NCBI RefSeq assembly: GCF_001742745.1
Contig: NZ_MJAK01000010.1
Location: 45,311-109,310 of the forward strand
From: Curtobacterium sp. ER1/6
GTDB taxonomy: Bacteria > Actinomycetota > Actinomycetes > Actinomycetales > Microbacteriaceae
DNA: 64,000 nt
Reading direction: 5' to 3'
Under the pieces are notes generated by a model. It saw only the letters and a program-made list of their open reading frames with translations, was not told the DNA's origin and ran no database searches. A program made the translations under genes and the position numbers. Within the stretch, counting starts at the first letter, position 1, and each line of letters starts with the position of its first letter. Positions 56,257 through 64,000 of the stretch are shown here, piece by piece.

Positions 56257-56828
56257 CCGCAACGACGACGACGGCGAGGACGACGGCGCAGCGCGCGACG
56301 GCACGGCCGGCCGGGACCGACACGGCGACCCTGCAGACGCTGGACACCCCCGACGGGCCGTTCTCGGTGCTCGAGGACGGCGAGGGGCGCGTGCTCGCCT
56401 CCGGGTGGACGGACGACCCCGCGCGGCTGCTCGGGCGCCTGGCCGTCCGGCACCGGCCGGAGCGGGTCACCGAGGGGCGGGTCACCGCGGCCGACGCGGT
56501 CGACGCCTACTACGCGGGCGAGGTCGAGCACGCGATGCAGGTGCCGGTCCGGCAGTACGGCACGGAGCTCTTCACGGAGGGCTGGCGGCAGCTCCGCGCG
56601 GTCCCCGCGGGCACCGTCCTGACGTACACCGAGCTCGCGGCCGCCATGGACCGACCGGACGCCGTGCGTGCGGCGGCGAGCGTCTGCGCGCGCAACGCCC
56701 CCGCGCTCTTCGTGCCGTGCCACCGCGTGCTCCGTTCGGACGGCACACTCGGCGGCTTCGCCTGGGGACTCGACGTGAAGCGCTCGCTCCTCGAGCGGGA
56801 GTCGGTCGGCGTCACCGCGCTCGTGTGA
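56253..56828 (+). CDS. ogt: Methylated-DNA-[protein]-cysteine S-methyltransferase
   Basis: A 191-residue Ogt: active-site motif [20 protein letters not shown] with acceptor Cys in PCHRV; helix [20 protein letters not shown] is the DNA-binding HTH. It repairs O6-methylguanine by irreversible methyl transfer to its own cysteine. ATG overlaps the stop codon of the Ada-AlkA gene, with GGAGGA about 6 bases upstream: an alkylation-repair operon. An N-terminal Thr/Ala-rich extension of about 20 residues is present. Confidence 0.95.
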   Translation: MTATTTTARTTAQRATARPAGTDTATLQTLDTPDGPFSVLEDGEGRVLASGWTDDPARLLGRLAVRHRPERVTEGRVTAADAVDAYYAGEVEHAMQVPVRQYGTELFTEGWRQLRAVPAGTVLTYTELAAAMDRPDAVRAAASVCARNAPALFVPCHRVLRSDGTLGGFAWGLDVKRSLLERESVGVTALV

Positions 56829-56989
56829 CACCAATCCGTGCGACACGACCCGGCCGTCCGTGGCTGGAGCGCTCCCCCTCATTGCGGGTGGTGACGGGGG
56901 AGACCCGGGCTGCCATGCTCGGGGTACCGACCCGCACGGTCCGTCCCGAGGACCCGACGCAGCGCCGTCGCACCACCTCGTGAGGACCC

Positions 56990-57850
56990 ATGCCCCGATC
57001 GACGCACCCCGACCAGCACCCCCCTTCCGGCGGGGCACCCGACCACGTCGACCGCACGGTGGTGTCCGCCGACGGGACCCCCATCGCGGTCTCCGAGACC
57101 GGTTCCGGTCCGGCGCTCGTGGTGGTCGGCGGCGCGTGGGACCACCACGGCACCCCGGCGGTCGACAAGATCGTCGCGGCACTGCGGGACGGCTACCGGG
57201 TCGTCACCTACGACCGCCGCGGTCGTGGTGCGAGCGGCGACACCGCCCCCTGGTCGATCGACCGTGAGGTCGAGGACCTCGCGGCCGTCGTGGCCTCGGT
57301 GGACGGACCGGTCGACGCCGTCGGCTCCTGCGTCGGGGCCGGCGTGGTGCTCCGCGGGCTCGCGGCCGGCGTGCCGTTCGGTCGGGCCGTGCTCTGGGAG
57401 CCGCCGTACCGCGCCACGGTCGACCCGCACGGCGACGACGTCCTGTTCGCCGACTTCCTCGACGGACACGTCGCCGCCGGGCGTCGGGCACAGGCGGTCC
57501 GCGCGTTCCTGTCCCGCGTGCTCGGCGTCCCGATCCCCTTCATCGCCGCCGCACGGCTCAAGCCGGGGCTGTGGCGCGCGCTCCTCGCCGACGCGCACGT
57601 CCTGGCGCGGGACGTCCGCGTGCTCAACGGCCTGTCCGTGCCCGAGCGCGTGGTCGCCTCGATCGGGGTGCCGGTGCTCGTCGCGTCCGGCGACGGCGAC
57701 CCCGAGTGGATGCGCGGTGCGGCCGCTGCCCTGGCCGAAGCGCTGCCGGGGTCGCACCACCTCGTCGTCGCCGGGCAGGCGCACGTGCCCGACGCGCGCG
57801 TGCTCCGCGACCTCGTGGACCGCTTCGCCGAGGTCCCCGCCGCCGAGTGA
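56990..57850 (+). CDS. Alpha/beta hydrolase with Cys in the nucleophile position
   Basis: A 286-residue alpha/beta hydrolase. The elbow is GSCVGAG, putting Cys114 where Ser is usual; LVVVGGAWDHHG is the oxyanion region, VTYDRRGRGASGD the loop after strand 4, and VLVASGDGDPEW with GQAHVPDARV give the Asp and His. A Cys nucleophile is known in dienelactone hydrolase and a few others but is rare here. ATG at 56990 has GAGGA 4 bases upstream. The 161 bases upstream show no strong element. Substrate unknown. Confidence 0.8.
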   Translation: MPRSTHPDQHPPSGGAPDHVDRTVVSADGTPIAVSETGSGPALVVVGGAWDHHGTPAVDKIVAALRDGYRVVTYDRRGRGASGDTAPWSIDREVEDLAAVVASVDGPVDAVGSCVGAGVVLRGLAAGVPFGRAVLWEPPYRATVDPHGDDVLFADFLDGHVAAGRRAQAVRAFLSRVLGVPIPFIAAARLKPGLWRALLADAHVLARDVRVLNGLSVPERVVASIGVPVLVASGDGDPEWMRGAAAALAEALPGSHHLVVAGQAHVPDARVLRDLVDRFAEVPAAE

Positions 57851-57884
57851 GGCCCGGCGGTCGTCCGTGCGAGAGGATGAGGAC

Positions 57885-58757
57885 GTGACTGCTCCCCGCC
57901 TCGGCCTGCTGCTCGACGTCGACGGACCCATCGCGAGCCCGGTGACCCGGACGATCGCGATCCCCTCGATCGTGGCGGACCTCGTCGCGCTCGCCGCCGA
58001 GGGCGTCCCGATCGTCTTCAACACCGGCCGGAGCGACGCGTTCATCCGGCAGGAGGTCGTCGGTCCGCTCCTCGACGGCGGTCTGGCTGCCGGTGGTCGG
58101 GTGCACGCCGTGTGCGAGAAGGGCGCGGTGTGGTGCTCGATCGGGCCGCAGTACGAGGGCGGGATGAGCGACCTCGAGATCGCCGAGGACCTCGCCCTGC
58201 CGCGGGACTTCGCCGACGAGATGCGCGAGCTCGTCCGTACCGAGTACGCCGACCTGGTGTTCTTCGACGAGACGAAGCACGCGATGGTGTCGATCGAGCA
58301 GCTGGTCGAGGTCCCGAACGCCGCCTACCTCGCCCGCCAGGCCGAGTTCGACGCGAAGGCGATGGCGGCGCTCGAGCGACGGGGCCTCGGCGTCCGCCGG
58401 CTCGACGACGTCCGGCCCGACGCCGACGGCGCCGTGCAGTGGCGCGTCGATCCGACGATCATCTCGACCGACGTGGAGTCGGACCGGTCGGGCAAGGACA
58501 TGGGTGCCGAGCGCGCGCTCGAGCTGCTCGCGCAGGACGGCGAGCTGCCCGTGACCTGGCGGACGGTCGGCGACTCGCGGAGCGACTACGCGATGGCGGA
58601 CTGGCTGCACGCGAACGGGCACGACGTCGCGCACGTCGACGTGCGTCCGGCCGACGGGGTGCCCGAGACGCCGTACCCGGTGCTGACGGCGCCCGACGGC
58701 GTGATCCACGACGAGGCGGGCGCACGCTTCCTGGCGGACTGGCGCCGCGGGGTCTGA
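57885..58757 (+). CDS. HAD superfamily hydrolase
   Basis: A 290-residue HAD-like phosphatase. Motif I GLLLDVDGPIASPVTRTIA, motif II FNTGRSDAF, and a late GDSRSDYAMADW (motif III/IV) are visible, with a large insertion (about 90-225) between, a cap similar to Cof/phosphomannomutase-type HADs. GTG start with GAGAGGATGAGG about 4 bases upstream. 34 bases after the alpha/beta hydrolase gene, so probably one transcript. Substrate unknown. Confidence 0.75.
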   Translation: MTAPRLGLLLDVDGPIASPVTRTIAIPSIVADLVALAAEGVPIVFNTGRSDAFIRQEVVGPLLDGGLAAGGRVHAVCEKGAVWCSIGPQYEGGMSDLEIAEDLALPRDFADEMRELVRTEYADLVFFDETKHAMVSIEQLVEVPNAAYLARQAEFDAKAMAALERRGLGVRRLDDVRPDADGAVQWRVDPTIISTDVESDRSGKDMGAERALELLAQDGELPVTWRTVGDSRSDYAMADWLHANGHDVAHVDVRPADGVPETPYPVLTAPDGVIHDEAGARFLADWRRGV

Positions 58758-58835
58758 CCCGCACCGCGGTCGGGGTGCGCCGTCCTGCCGGGCCGGCACC
58801 GGGCCTCCCGACCGTCGACCCGCCGGTCACACACT

Positions 58836-58865
58836 TTGCGAGCCGGAGTGGTACACCAGTACCCT
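58836..58865 (+). promoter_or_regulatory. Candidate promoter of the CAT-type permease gene
   Basis: TTGCGA (58836..58841), 18 bases, then TACCCT (58860..58865), which would give a leader of about 30 bases to the ATG at 58902. No strong ribosome binding site is seen (GGGATCCCCC only). Confidence 0.4.
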
Positions 58866-58901
58866 CACGGGGTCCACCGCCAGCCGACGACGGGATCCCC
58901 C

Positions 58902-60377
58902 ATGGCACCACCCCTGCGCATCAAGTCGATCGAGGCCTCCCTCGCCGACTCCGAGGAGCAGGGCCGCTCCCTCAAGCGGTCCCTGAAGACCTTCGACATC
59001 GCCGCGATGGGCATCGCGGTCGCCGTCGGCGCCGGCATCTTCTCGGTCGGGGCGAACGCCGCCGCGAACTTCGCCGGGCCGAGCGTCATCCTGTCGTTCC
59101 TGCTCGCCGCCGTCACGTGCGGCCTGGCGATCATGTGCTACGCCGAGTTCGCCTCGACCATCCCGGTCGCGGGCTCCGCGTACACGTTCACGTACGCGAC
59201 CATGGGCGAGCTGCTCGCCTGGATCGTCGGCTGGGACCTCATCCTCGAGACCCTCACCGCGAGCGCCGTCATCGCGAAGTACTGGGGCATTTACCTGAGC
59301 ACCGCGTTCGGGGTGTTCGGCATCGACCTGCCGTCGACGATCCAGCTCGGCCCGATCGGCTTCACCTGGGGGCCGGTCCTCATCGTCGGCGTCTTCACGG
59401 TGCTGCTCGCCTTCGGCACGCGCCTGTCGTCCCGCGTCTCCGCCGTCATCACGGTCATCAAGGTCGCGATCGTCGTCTTCGTGATCGTCGCCGGCGCGTT
59501 CTTCGTCAAGGCCGCGAACTTCACCCCGTTCGTCCCGCCGGCCGAGCCGTCGAAGGGCGCCGAGGGCGGCGTGCTGACGCAGTCGCTCGTGTCCTTCGTC
59601 ACCGGTCAGGCGCCCGCGCAGTACGGCGTCTTCGGCCTGCTCGCCGCGGCGTCGCTCGTGTTCTTCGCGTTCATCGGCTTCGACGTCGTGGCGACCAGCG
59701 CCGAGGAGACCGAGAACCCGCAGAAGACGCTCCCGCGGGGCATCTTCATCGGCCTCGGCATCGTGACCCTGCTCTACGTCGGTGTCAGCATCGTCATCAC
59801 CGGCATGGTGTCCTACCAGCGCCTGGCCCAGGAGGACGCGCCGTCCCTCGCATCGGCGTTCGACATCGTCGGGCTGCCGTGGGCCGCGGGCATCATCGCC
59901 ATCGGTTCGCTCATCGGCCTGACCACCGTCGTCATGGTGCTGCTGCTCGGCCTGTCCCGCATCGTGTTCTCGATGAGCCGCGACGGCCTGCTGCCGCGCT
60001 GGTTCTCGAAGACGAACCCGAAGACGCAGACCCCGGTCCGGGTGCAGGTCGTCGCGGGCGTCGTCGTCGCGTTCATCGCCGGGTTCACCGCGGTCGACAA
60101 GCTCGAGGGCATGATCAACATCGGCACGCTGTCGGCGTTCGTCCTCGTGTCGATCGGCATCGTCGTGCTCCGGAAGACCCGCCCCGACGCACCGCGTGCC
60201 TTCCGGGTGCCGTGGGTGCCGGTGCTGCCGATCCTGTCGGCCGTGCTGTGCTTCTGGCTCATGCTCAACCTCGAGGTCGAGACCTGGCTGCGGTTCATCG
60301 TCTGGCTGGCGATCGGCTTCGCGATCTACTTCGGCTACAGCCGTCGGCACAGCCGGGTGGGCAAGGGCCTGCGGTAG
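58902..60377 (+). CDS. APC superfamily permease, cationic amino acid transporter type
   Basis: A 491-residue transporter with about 12-14 helices. KTFDIAAMGIAVAVGAGIFS is the CAT-family first helix; FVFF AFIGFDVVATSAEETENPQK region (IGFD...AEE), and the end IGTLSAFVLVSIGIVVLRKT with PRAFRVPWVPVLPILS are CAT hallmarks. Likely imports lysine/arginine or other amino acids. ATG at 58902. A long hairpin follows between this gene and the opposing lysE gene. Confidence 0.9.
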   Translation: MAPPLRIKSIEASLADSEEQGRSLKRSLKTFDIAAMGIAVAVGAGIFSVGANAAANFAGPSVILSFLLAAVTCGLAIMCYAEFASTIPVAGSAYTFTYATMGELLAWIVGWDLILETLTASAVIAKYWGIYLSTAFGVFGIDLPSTIQLGPIGFTWGPVLIVGVFTVLLAFGTRLSSRVSAVITVIKVAIVVFVIVAGAFFVKAANFTPFVPPAEPSKGAEGGVLTQSLVSFVTGQAPAQYGVFGLLAAASLVFFAFIGFDVVATSAEETENPQKTLPRGIFIGLGIVTLLYVGVSIVITGMVSYQRLAQEDAPSLASAFDIVGLPWAAGIIAIGSLIGLTTVVMVLLLGLSRIVFSMSRDGLLPRWFSKTNPKTQTPVRVQVVAGVVVAFIAGFTAVDKLEGMINIGTLSAFVLVSIGIVVLRKTRPDAPRAFRVPWVPVLPILSAVLCFWLMLNLEVETWLRFIVWLAIGFAIYFGYSRRHSRVGKGLR

Positions 60378-60416
60378 CGGCCGCTCGCCGCGGCACGGCG
60401 CGCCTGCTCGCCGCTT

Positions 60417-60479
60417 CGAACCACGGAACCGACGTCGAACCAGCTCCCGGGGCTGGTTCCACGTCGGTTCCGTGGTTCG
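60417..60479. terminator. Dispersed palindrome family B, copy 2
   Basis: 28-bp arms (60417..60444 and 60452..60479) with a single mismatch, loop TCCCGGG, filling the gap between the convergent permease and lysE genes. The left arm is identical over 27 bases to that at 26055..26121 in the kdp locus. A bidirectional terminator or mobile palindrome. Confidence 0.9.
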
Positions 60480-60483
60480 TCGG

Positions 60484-61284
60484 CTAGGCGCCGACGGCGA
60501 GCGCGACGCCGAAGCCGAGCATCACGACGGCGACCAGCCCGTCGAAGACCCGCCAGGTCGTCGGCCGCGCGAACAGCGGGCGCAGCAGCCGGCCGCCGTA
60601 CCCGAGCGCACCGAACCACACGCAGCTCGCCGCGACCGCGCCGACGGTCCACCACCAGCGGTCCTCGGGGCCCTGCTGGTTCGCCACCGACCCGAGGAAC
60701 ACGAGGGTGTCGAGGTACACGTGCGGGTTCGCCCACGTGAACACGAGCATGGTCAGGACGGCCGTCCGCAGCGACGGCACCGGTACCGCCGACCGGACGG
60801 GAGGCACGGCGCGCGTCCGCCCCGCCGGCTCCGGTCCGTCGGTCGAGTCCGGTCCGGACACGGTCGGACGCTCCGCCACGGATCGTCCGTCGGTCGCGTG
60901 CGTGGGCGCGCCCACCGCCGACGCGGCGCCGGCCGGCACCACCACACCGTCGTCCGCGGCGTCCTCCTCGACCCGCATGACGTCGCCCGACGGCCGCAGC
61001 GCCCGCCGCGCGGCGAGCACGCCGTAGACCACGAGGAACGCCGCCCCGACGAACCGGACCACCACGAGCGCCGCCGGGAACCGTTCGACCACGACCCCGA
61101 CGCCGAGCACCCCGCCGACGATGAGGACCGCGTCCGACACCGCGCACACGACGACCGCGGCGGTGACGACCCGGACGGAGGCGCTCACGGCCAGCCGGAG
61201 CAGGTACGTGTTCTGCACGCCGATCGCGACGATCAGGGCGAGGCCGGTGCCGAGTCCGGCGAGCAGGGGGAGCAGTGCGGTCAC
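60484..61284 (-). CDS. lysE: LysE/ArgO family amino acid exporter
   Basis: A 266-residue LysE-type exporter: GLALIVAIGVQNTYLLRLAV opens the protein, then helices 2-3, a ~75-residue polar insertion (about 100-175, rich in Pro/Thr/Asp) and TWANPHVYLDTLVFLGSVAN, the conserved NPHxYLDT block. It removes excess lysine/arginine. GTG at 61284 is selected as TAGCGT (61292..61297, minus strand) is 7 bases upstream. Divergent from a LysG/ArgP regulator. Confidence 0.9.
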   Translation of the reverse strand: MTALLPLLAGLGTGLALIVAIGVQNTYLLRLAVSASVRVVTAAVVVCAVSDAVLIVGGVLGVGVVVERFPAALVVVRFVGAAFLVVYGVLAARRALRPSGDVMRVEEDAADDGVVVPAGAASAVGAPTHATDGRSVAERPTVSGPDSTDGPEPAGRTRAVPPVRSAVPVPSLRTAVLTMLVFTWANPHVYLDTLVFLGSVANQQGPEDRWWWTVGAVAASCVWFGALGYGGRLLRPLFARPTTWRVFDGLVAVVMLGFGVALAVGA

Positions 61285-61310
61285 GATCTCGACGCTAGGC
61301 ACGGCCCGAC

Positions 61311-61336
61311 CTGCAGTCCAGCTCACGTTGCTGCAG
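61311..61336. promoter_or_regulatory. Two CTGCAG sites 20 bp apart between lysE and lysG
   Basis: CTGCAG at 61311..61316 and 61331..61336, spacing two helical turns, in the 70-base divergent gap. Could be part of the LysR-type binding region; the usual T-N11-A dyad was not defined with certainty. Confidence 0.35.
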
Positions 61337-61354
61337 CGTCGTAAGCTGCGCTGC

Positions 61355-62275
61355 ATGCTCCGGCTGCAACGCGACCACCTCGAGACCCTGCTGGCCGCGG
61401 TCGACCACGGGACCCTCGACGCCGCGGCGCGGGCGCTCGCGATCACCCCCTCGGCGGTCTCGCAGCGCATCAAGGCGATGGAGCAGCAGCTCGGACGGGT
61501 CCTCCTCCAGCGCACCACCCCGGTGGCGCCGACCGCCGACGGCGAGGTCGTCCTGCGGCACGCTCGGCAGGCACGTCTGCTCGACGACGAGACCGCCCGG
61601 GCGCTCGGAGCCGTCGGGGGCGCGGACGGCCCGGCGGTGCCGTCGATCCCGCTGGCGGTCAACGCCGACTCGCTCGGCACGTGGTTCCTCGACGCCCTCG
61701 CCCTCGTGCGGGCCGACACCGAGGTCGTGTTCGACCTGCACCGGGAGGACCAGGACCGCACCGCGGAGCTCCTCCGGGCGGGCACCGTGATGGCCGCGGT
61801 CACGGCGGAGGCGGACCCGGTGCAGGGGTGCTCCTCCGTCCCGCTCGGCGTCGACCGGTACCGGGCCGTCGCATCACCGGCGTTCGTCGACCGCTACCTC
61901 GCCGGCGCCGACACCGAGCGTCGGATGACCGACCGGCTCGACCGGGTCCCGCTCGTCGACTACGACCGCGACGACGACCTGCAGCAGGGGTACCTCCGCC
62001 GGGTGCTCGGTCACGCTCCTCGCGGTCCGCGGCACTTCGTCCCGACCTCGGCCGACTTCGCCCGCGCGGTGTCGCTCGGCTTCGGCTGGGGGATGCTGCC
62101 CGAGGCGCAGTGCCTCGCGGGTCTGCGCACCGGGGAGCTCGTCGAGCTCACGCCGGGCCGTCGAGCGGACGTGGCGCTGTGGTGGCAGCGGTGGAACCTG
62201 GCGTCGCCCCTGCTCGAGCGGGTCACCGACGCGGTCCGGGCCACCGCCCGCGAGCGGCTCCACCCGCCGGCCTGA
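61355..62275 (+). CDS. lysG: LysR-type regulator of lysE (LysG/ArgP family)
   Basis: A 306-residue LTTR: HTH residues 3-60 (LQRDHLETLLAAVDHGTLDA, LAITPSAVSQRIKAMEQQLG), the ArgP/LysG-type 'PSAVSQRIK' recognition helix, then a substrate-binding domain. ArgP/LysG proteins activate exporters such as LysE/ArgO when lysine or arginine builds up. ATG has TAAGCT (61342..61347) 7 bases before it. Ends 6 bases from the convergent TetR gene. Confidence 0.92.
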   Translation: MLRLQRDHLETLLAAVDHGTLDAAARALAITPSAVSQRIKAMEQQLGRVLLQRTTPVAPTADGEVVLRHARQARLLDDETARALGAVGGADGPAVPSIPLAVNADSLGTWFLDALALVRADTEVVFDLHREDQDRTAELLRAGTVMAAVTAEADPVQGCSSVPLGVDRYRAVASPAFVDRYLAGADTERRMTDRLDRVPLVDYDRDDDLQQGYLRRVLGHAPRGPRHFVPTSADFARAVSLGFGWGMLPEAQCLAGLRTGELVELTPGRRADVALWWQRWNLASPLLERVTDAVRATARERLHPPA

Positions 62276-62281
62276 GGCGGA

Positions 62282-62827
62282 TCAGGCGCTCGCGCGCCAG
62301 CGGAGCCCGTCGACGAGCAGGCCGACCAGGTGCTGGCTCTGCTCGGTCGTCGGCGCGCCGTGGCAGAGGTCCGCGACGGCGCGCAGCAGCTGCCCCGCAT
62401 CGAGGTCGTTCCGGATGCTCCCCGCCGCCGACGCGGCGTCGAGCAGCTCGGTGAGCGCGCCCCCGAGACGGTCGATGAACCACGGGTGCAGCCCCTCGAA
62501 CGCCGGGTCGCCGGACTGCAGCGCTGCGGCGAGCCCGCGCTTCGTGGCGACGAACCCGGTGAAGCGCCGGAGCCAGAGCGCGAGCGCCTCGTCCGGCGTG
62601 TGGGCGGCACGGAGCTCGTCGGCGGCGTCCGCACACTCCTCGACGGCCTGGCGGAAGACCGCGACGACGAGGTCCGAGCGCTGGGGGAAGTGCCGGTACA
62701 GCGTGCCGACACCGACGCCGGCGCGATCGGCGACGACCTTCGCCGGGGCGTCCACCCCCTGGTCGGCGAAGACCTCGCGGGCGGCGTCGACCAGGGCGTC
62801 CAGGTTGCGGCGGGCGTCGGCGCGCAC
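62282..62827 (-). CDS. TetR/AcrR family regulator
   Basis: A 181-residue TetR protein: RRNLDALVDAAREVFADQGV and VADRAGVGVGTLYRHFPQRS form the HTH (residues 5-50); the C-terminal domain resembles the SbtR-like group (LALWLRRFTGFVATKRGL). GTG at 62827, with GGAGGA 4 bases upstream, is preferred over the ATG at 62902. Divergent from the aldo/keto reductase gene; two matching dyads in the gap are probable operators. Confidence 0.9.
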   Translation of the reverse strand: MRADARRNLDALVDAAREVFADQGVDAPAKVVADRAGVGVGTLYRHFPQRSDLVVAVFRQAVEECADAADELRAAHTPDEALALWLRRFTGFVATKRGLAAALQSGDPAFEGLHPWFIDRLGGALTELLDAASAAGSIRNDLDAGQLLRAVADLCHGAPTTEQSQHLVGLLVDGLRWRASA

Positions 62828-62854
62828 GGGTCCTCCGATCGGGGGTTGCGGAAA

Positions 62855-62892
62855 CGGAAAGCCGTTCCGTATCCTTCCGGAAGAGCGTTCCG
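62855..62892. promoter_or_regulatory. Twin operators CGGAA-N5-TTCCG flanking a -10
   Basis: CGGAA-N5-TTCCG dyads at 62855..62869 and 62878..62892, centres 23 bp apart. Between them is TATCCT (62870..62875), the likely -10 of the aldo/keto reductase gene. Probably bound by the adjacent TetR protein, repressing both genes. Confidence 0.7.
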
Positions 62893-62946
62893 CTTCGGCC
62901 ACGATACCGCGACGGGCCCCGGGACGCCACCGACAGGAGGCACCAC

Positions 62947-63984
62947 ATGCAGTACCGCACCCTCGGCCGGACCGGCATCCAGGTCAGTCCCCTCGCGCTC
63001 GGCGCCATGATGCTCGGCACCGACGGGAGCATCGGCAACGGCGACGAGCAGGACTCCGTCCGCATCGTCCACCGCGCGCTCGACGCCGGCATCAACCTCA
63101 TCGACACCGCCGACCGCTACTCGCAGGGCGGCTCCGAGGTCCTGGTCGGCAAGGCGATCAAGGGCCGCCGCGACCAGGTCGTCCTCGCCACGAAGTTCAA
63201 CGGCCCGATGGGCACCGACCCGAACCGGCGCGGGAACTCCCGGCGGTGGATCACCACCGCGGTCGAGGAGTCGCTCCGCCGGCTGCAGACCGACCACATC
63301 GACCTCTACCAGGCACACCGGCCGGACGACACGGTCGACCTCGAGGAGACGCTCTCGGCACTCACGGACCTGGTCCGGAGCGGCAAGGTGCGGGCGATCG
63401 GCTCGTCGGACTTCCCGGCCTCGATGCAGGTCGAGGCGCAGTGGACCTCGGAGCGTCGGGGACTCGAGCGCTTCCGGTCCGAACAGCCGACCTACTCGAT
63501 CCTGAACCGCGGCATCGAACGCGAGGTCCTGCCGGTCGCACAGCGGTACGGCATGGGCACCCTCGTGTGGAGCCCGCTCGCCGGCGGCATGCTGACCGGG
63601 CGCTTCCGGCGCGGGCAGGAGAGCGACCTGGCCCGGGTCGGCATGTTCCGGCACAACCGCGACGAGCGGCGGATCGAGGCCGTCGAGCAGGTCGCCGCGC
63701 TGTCCGCGGACACGGGCATCCCGATGACGCACCTCGCGCTGTCCTTCGCGATCGCGCACCCCGGCGTGACGAGCGCGCTCATCGGGCCGCGGTCGATGGA
63801 GCAGCTCGAGGACCTGCTCGCCGCCGCCGACGTCACGCTGACGGACGAGGTCCTCGACCGGATCGACACGATCGTCCCGCCGGGGGCCGACGTCTCCCGC
63901 CTCGACCAGCAGTACGAGCCGCCGGCGCTCCTCCGCCCCGAGCTCCGCCGTCGCCCGCTGGCCGAGCGTCCCGCCGCCGTCTGA
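62947..63984 (+). CDS. Aldo/keto reductase
   Basis: A 345-residue aldo/keto reductase: NLIDTADRYSQGGSE has the catalytic Asp and Tyr, LATKFNGPMG the Lys and DLYQAHRPDD the His; IGPRSMEQLEDLL is the NADP-binding end. Resembles the YhdN/Tas or AKR11/12 groups. ATG with AGGAGG 6 bases upstream and a leader of about 65 bases. Divergent from its probable repressor, TetR, with twin operators between. Confidence 0.92.
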   Translation: MQYRTLGRTGIQVSPLALGAMMLGTDGSIGNGDEQDSVRIVHRALDAGINLIDTADRYSQGGSEVLVGKAIKGRRDQVVLATKFNGPMGTDPNRRGNSRRWITTAVEESLRRLQTDHIDLYQAHRPDDTVDLEETLSALTDLVRSGKVRAIGSSDFPASMQVEAQWTSERRGLERFRSEQPTYSILNRGIEREVLPVAQRYGMGTLVWSPLAGGMLTGRFRRGQESDLARVGMFRHNRDERRIEAVEQVAALSADTGIPMTHLALSFAIAHPGVTSALIGPRSMEQLEDLLAAADVTLTDEVLDRIDTIVPPGADVSRLDQQYEPPALLRPELRRRPLAERPAAV

Positions 63985-63996
63985 CCCCCCCCCCCC
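63985..63996. repeat. C12 homopolymer after the last gene
   Basis: Twelve C residues follow directly on the stop codon of the aldo/keto reductase gene, four bases from the window end. A slippage tract or a sequencing artefact. Confidence 0.8.
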
Positions 63997-64000
63997 GCAA

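Noticed and set aside
58758..58835. Terminator hairpin before the CAT-type permease gene
   Set aside because: GCCGGGCCGGCACCGGGC offers several short pairings but no single convincing stem.
62902..62902. Longer start (ATG at 62902) for the TetR gene at 62282
   Set aside because: It would run through the twin operators and encode a non-TetR N terminus; the GTG at 62827 has a good GGAGGA site.

Overview
The window is very GC-rich with third codon positions almost always G or C, GTG starts are common, and the gene families are typical of Actinobacteria: Kdp potassium pump, FolP2-like protein, Phd-type antitoxin, LysE/LysG pair, and a DNA polymerase I-like protein of the actinobacterial '3'-5' exonuclease/DNA polymerase' family. 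The best guess is a Microbacteriaceae genome, perhaps Curtobacterium; this is an inference from gene content, not a phylogeny. It looks like ordinary chromosome: no rRNA, tRNA, CRISPR array, insertion sequence, integrase or prophage was seen. About 66 protein genes fill nearly all of it, and no gene-free stretch exceeds 300 bases.

Layout. 1-10.7 kb: end of a glycine-betaine binding protein, a TetR/GNAT divergent pair, an FAD oxidoreductase with a SRPBCC partner, a shikimate dehydrogenase-like protein, L-serine dehydratase, a family A DNA polymerase-like protein and a PAP2 phosphatase. 10.7-20.3 kb: a membrane Ser/Thr kinase, a GH92 mannosidase, two small acidic proteins, a membrane acyltransferase, an aldo/keto reductase and RlmA-type rRNA methyltransferase, then a lipoprotein and a VOC protein. 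20.3-31.5 kb: a WYL regulator, then the high-affinity K+ system kdpFABC-kdpDE, preceded by an extra hydrophobic micro-ORF, then a second two-component system whose response regulator gene and downstream PepSY lipoprotein gene carry the same candidate operator. 31.5-41.6 kb: an XRE membrane regulator, GNATs, a GT39 mannosyltransferase, an APC permease, and a phosphorolysis module (GH65 phosphorylase with beta-phosphoglucomutase). 41.6-50 kb: an exopolysaccharide sugar transferase, an SDR, DUF1697 and VOC genes, an ArsR-MFS operon, a Phd/RelE-type toxin-antitoxin pair and a purine permease. 50-53.9 kb: a folE-folP2-like-reductase operon, HAD phosphatase and DJ-1/PfpI protein. 53.9-64 kb: a MOSC protein, an Ada/AlkA fusion with Ogt (alkylation repair), hydrolases, a CAT-type permease, lysE/lysG, and a TetR/aldo-keto reductase pair.

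Regulatory architecture is the most striking aspect. At least 22 genes have a TANNNT hexamer ending 6-7 bases before the start codon, and ten more have a CANNNT or similar version, as expected for leaderless transcripts. Most genes without it have a clear GGAGG-type ribosome binding site or overlap the gene upstream. Several divergent regulator/target pairs show clean dyads or direct repeats that look like operators. All convergent gene pairs separated by more than about 70 bases carry a long hairpin. Four of the hairpins in the window belong to two dispersed palindromic families with two nearly identical copies each.
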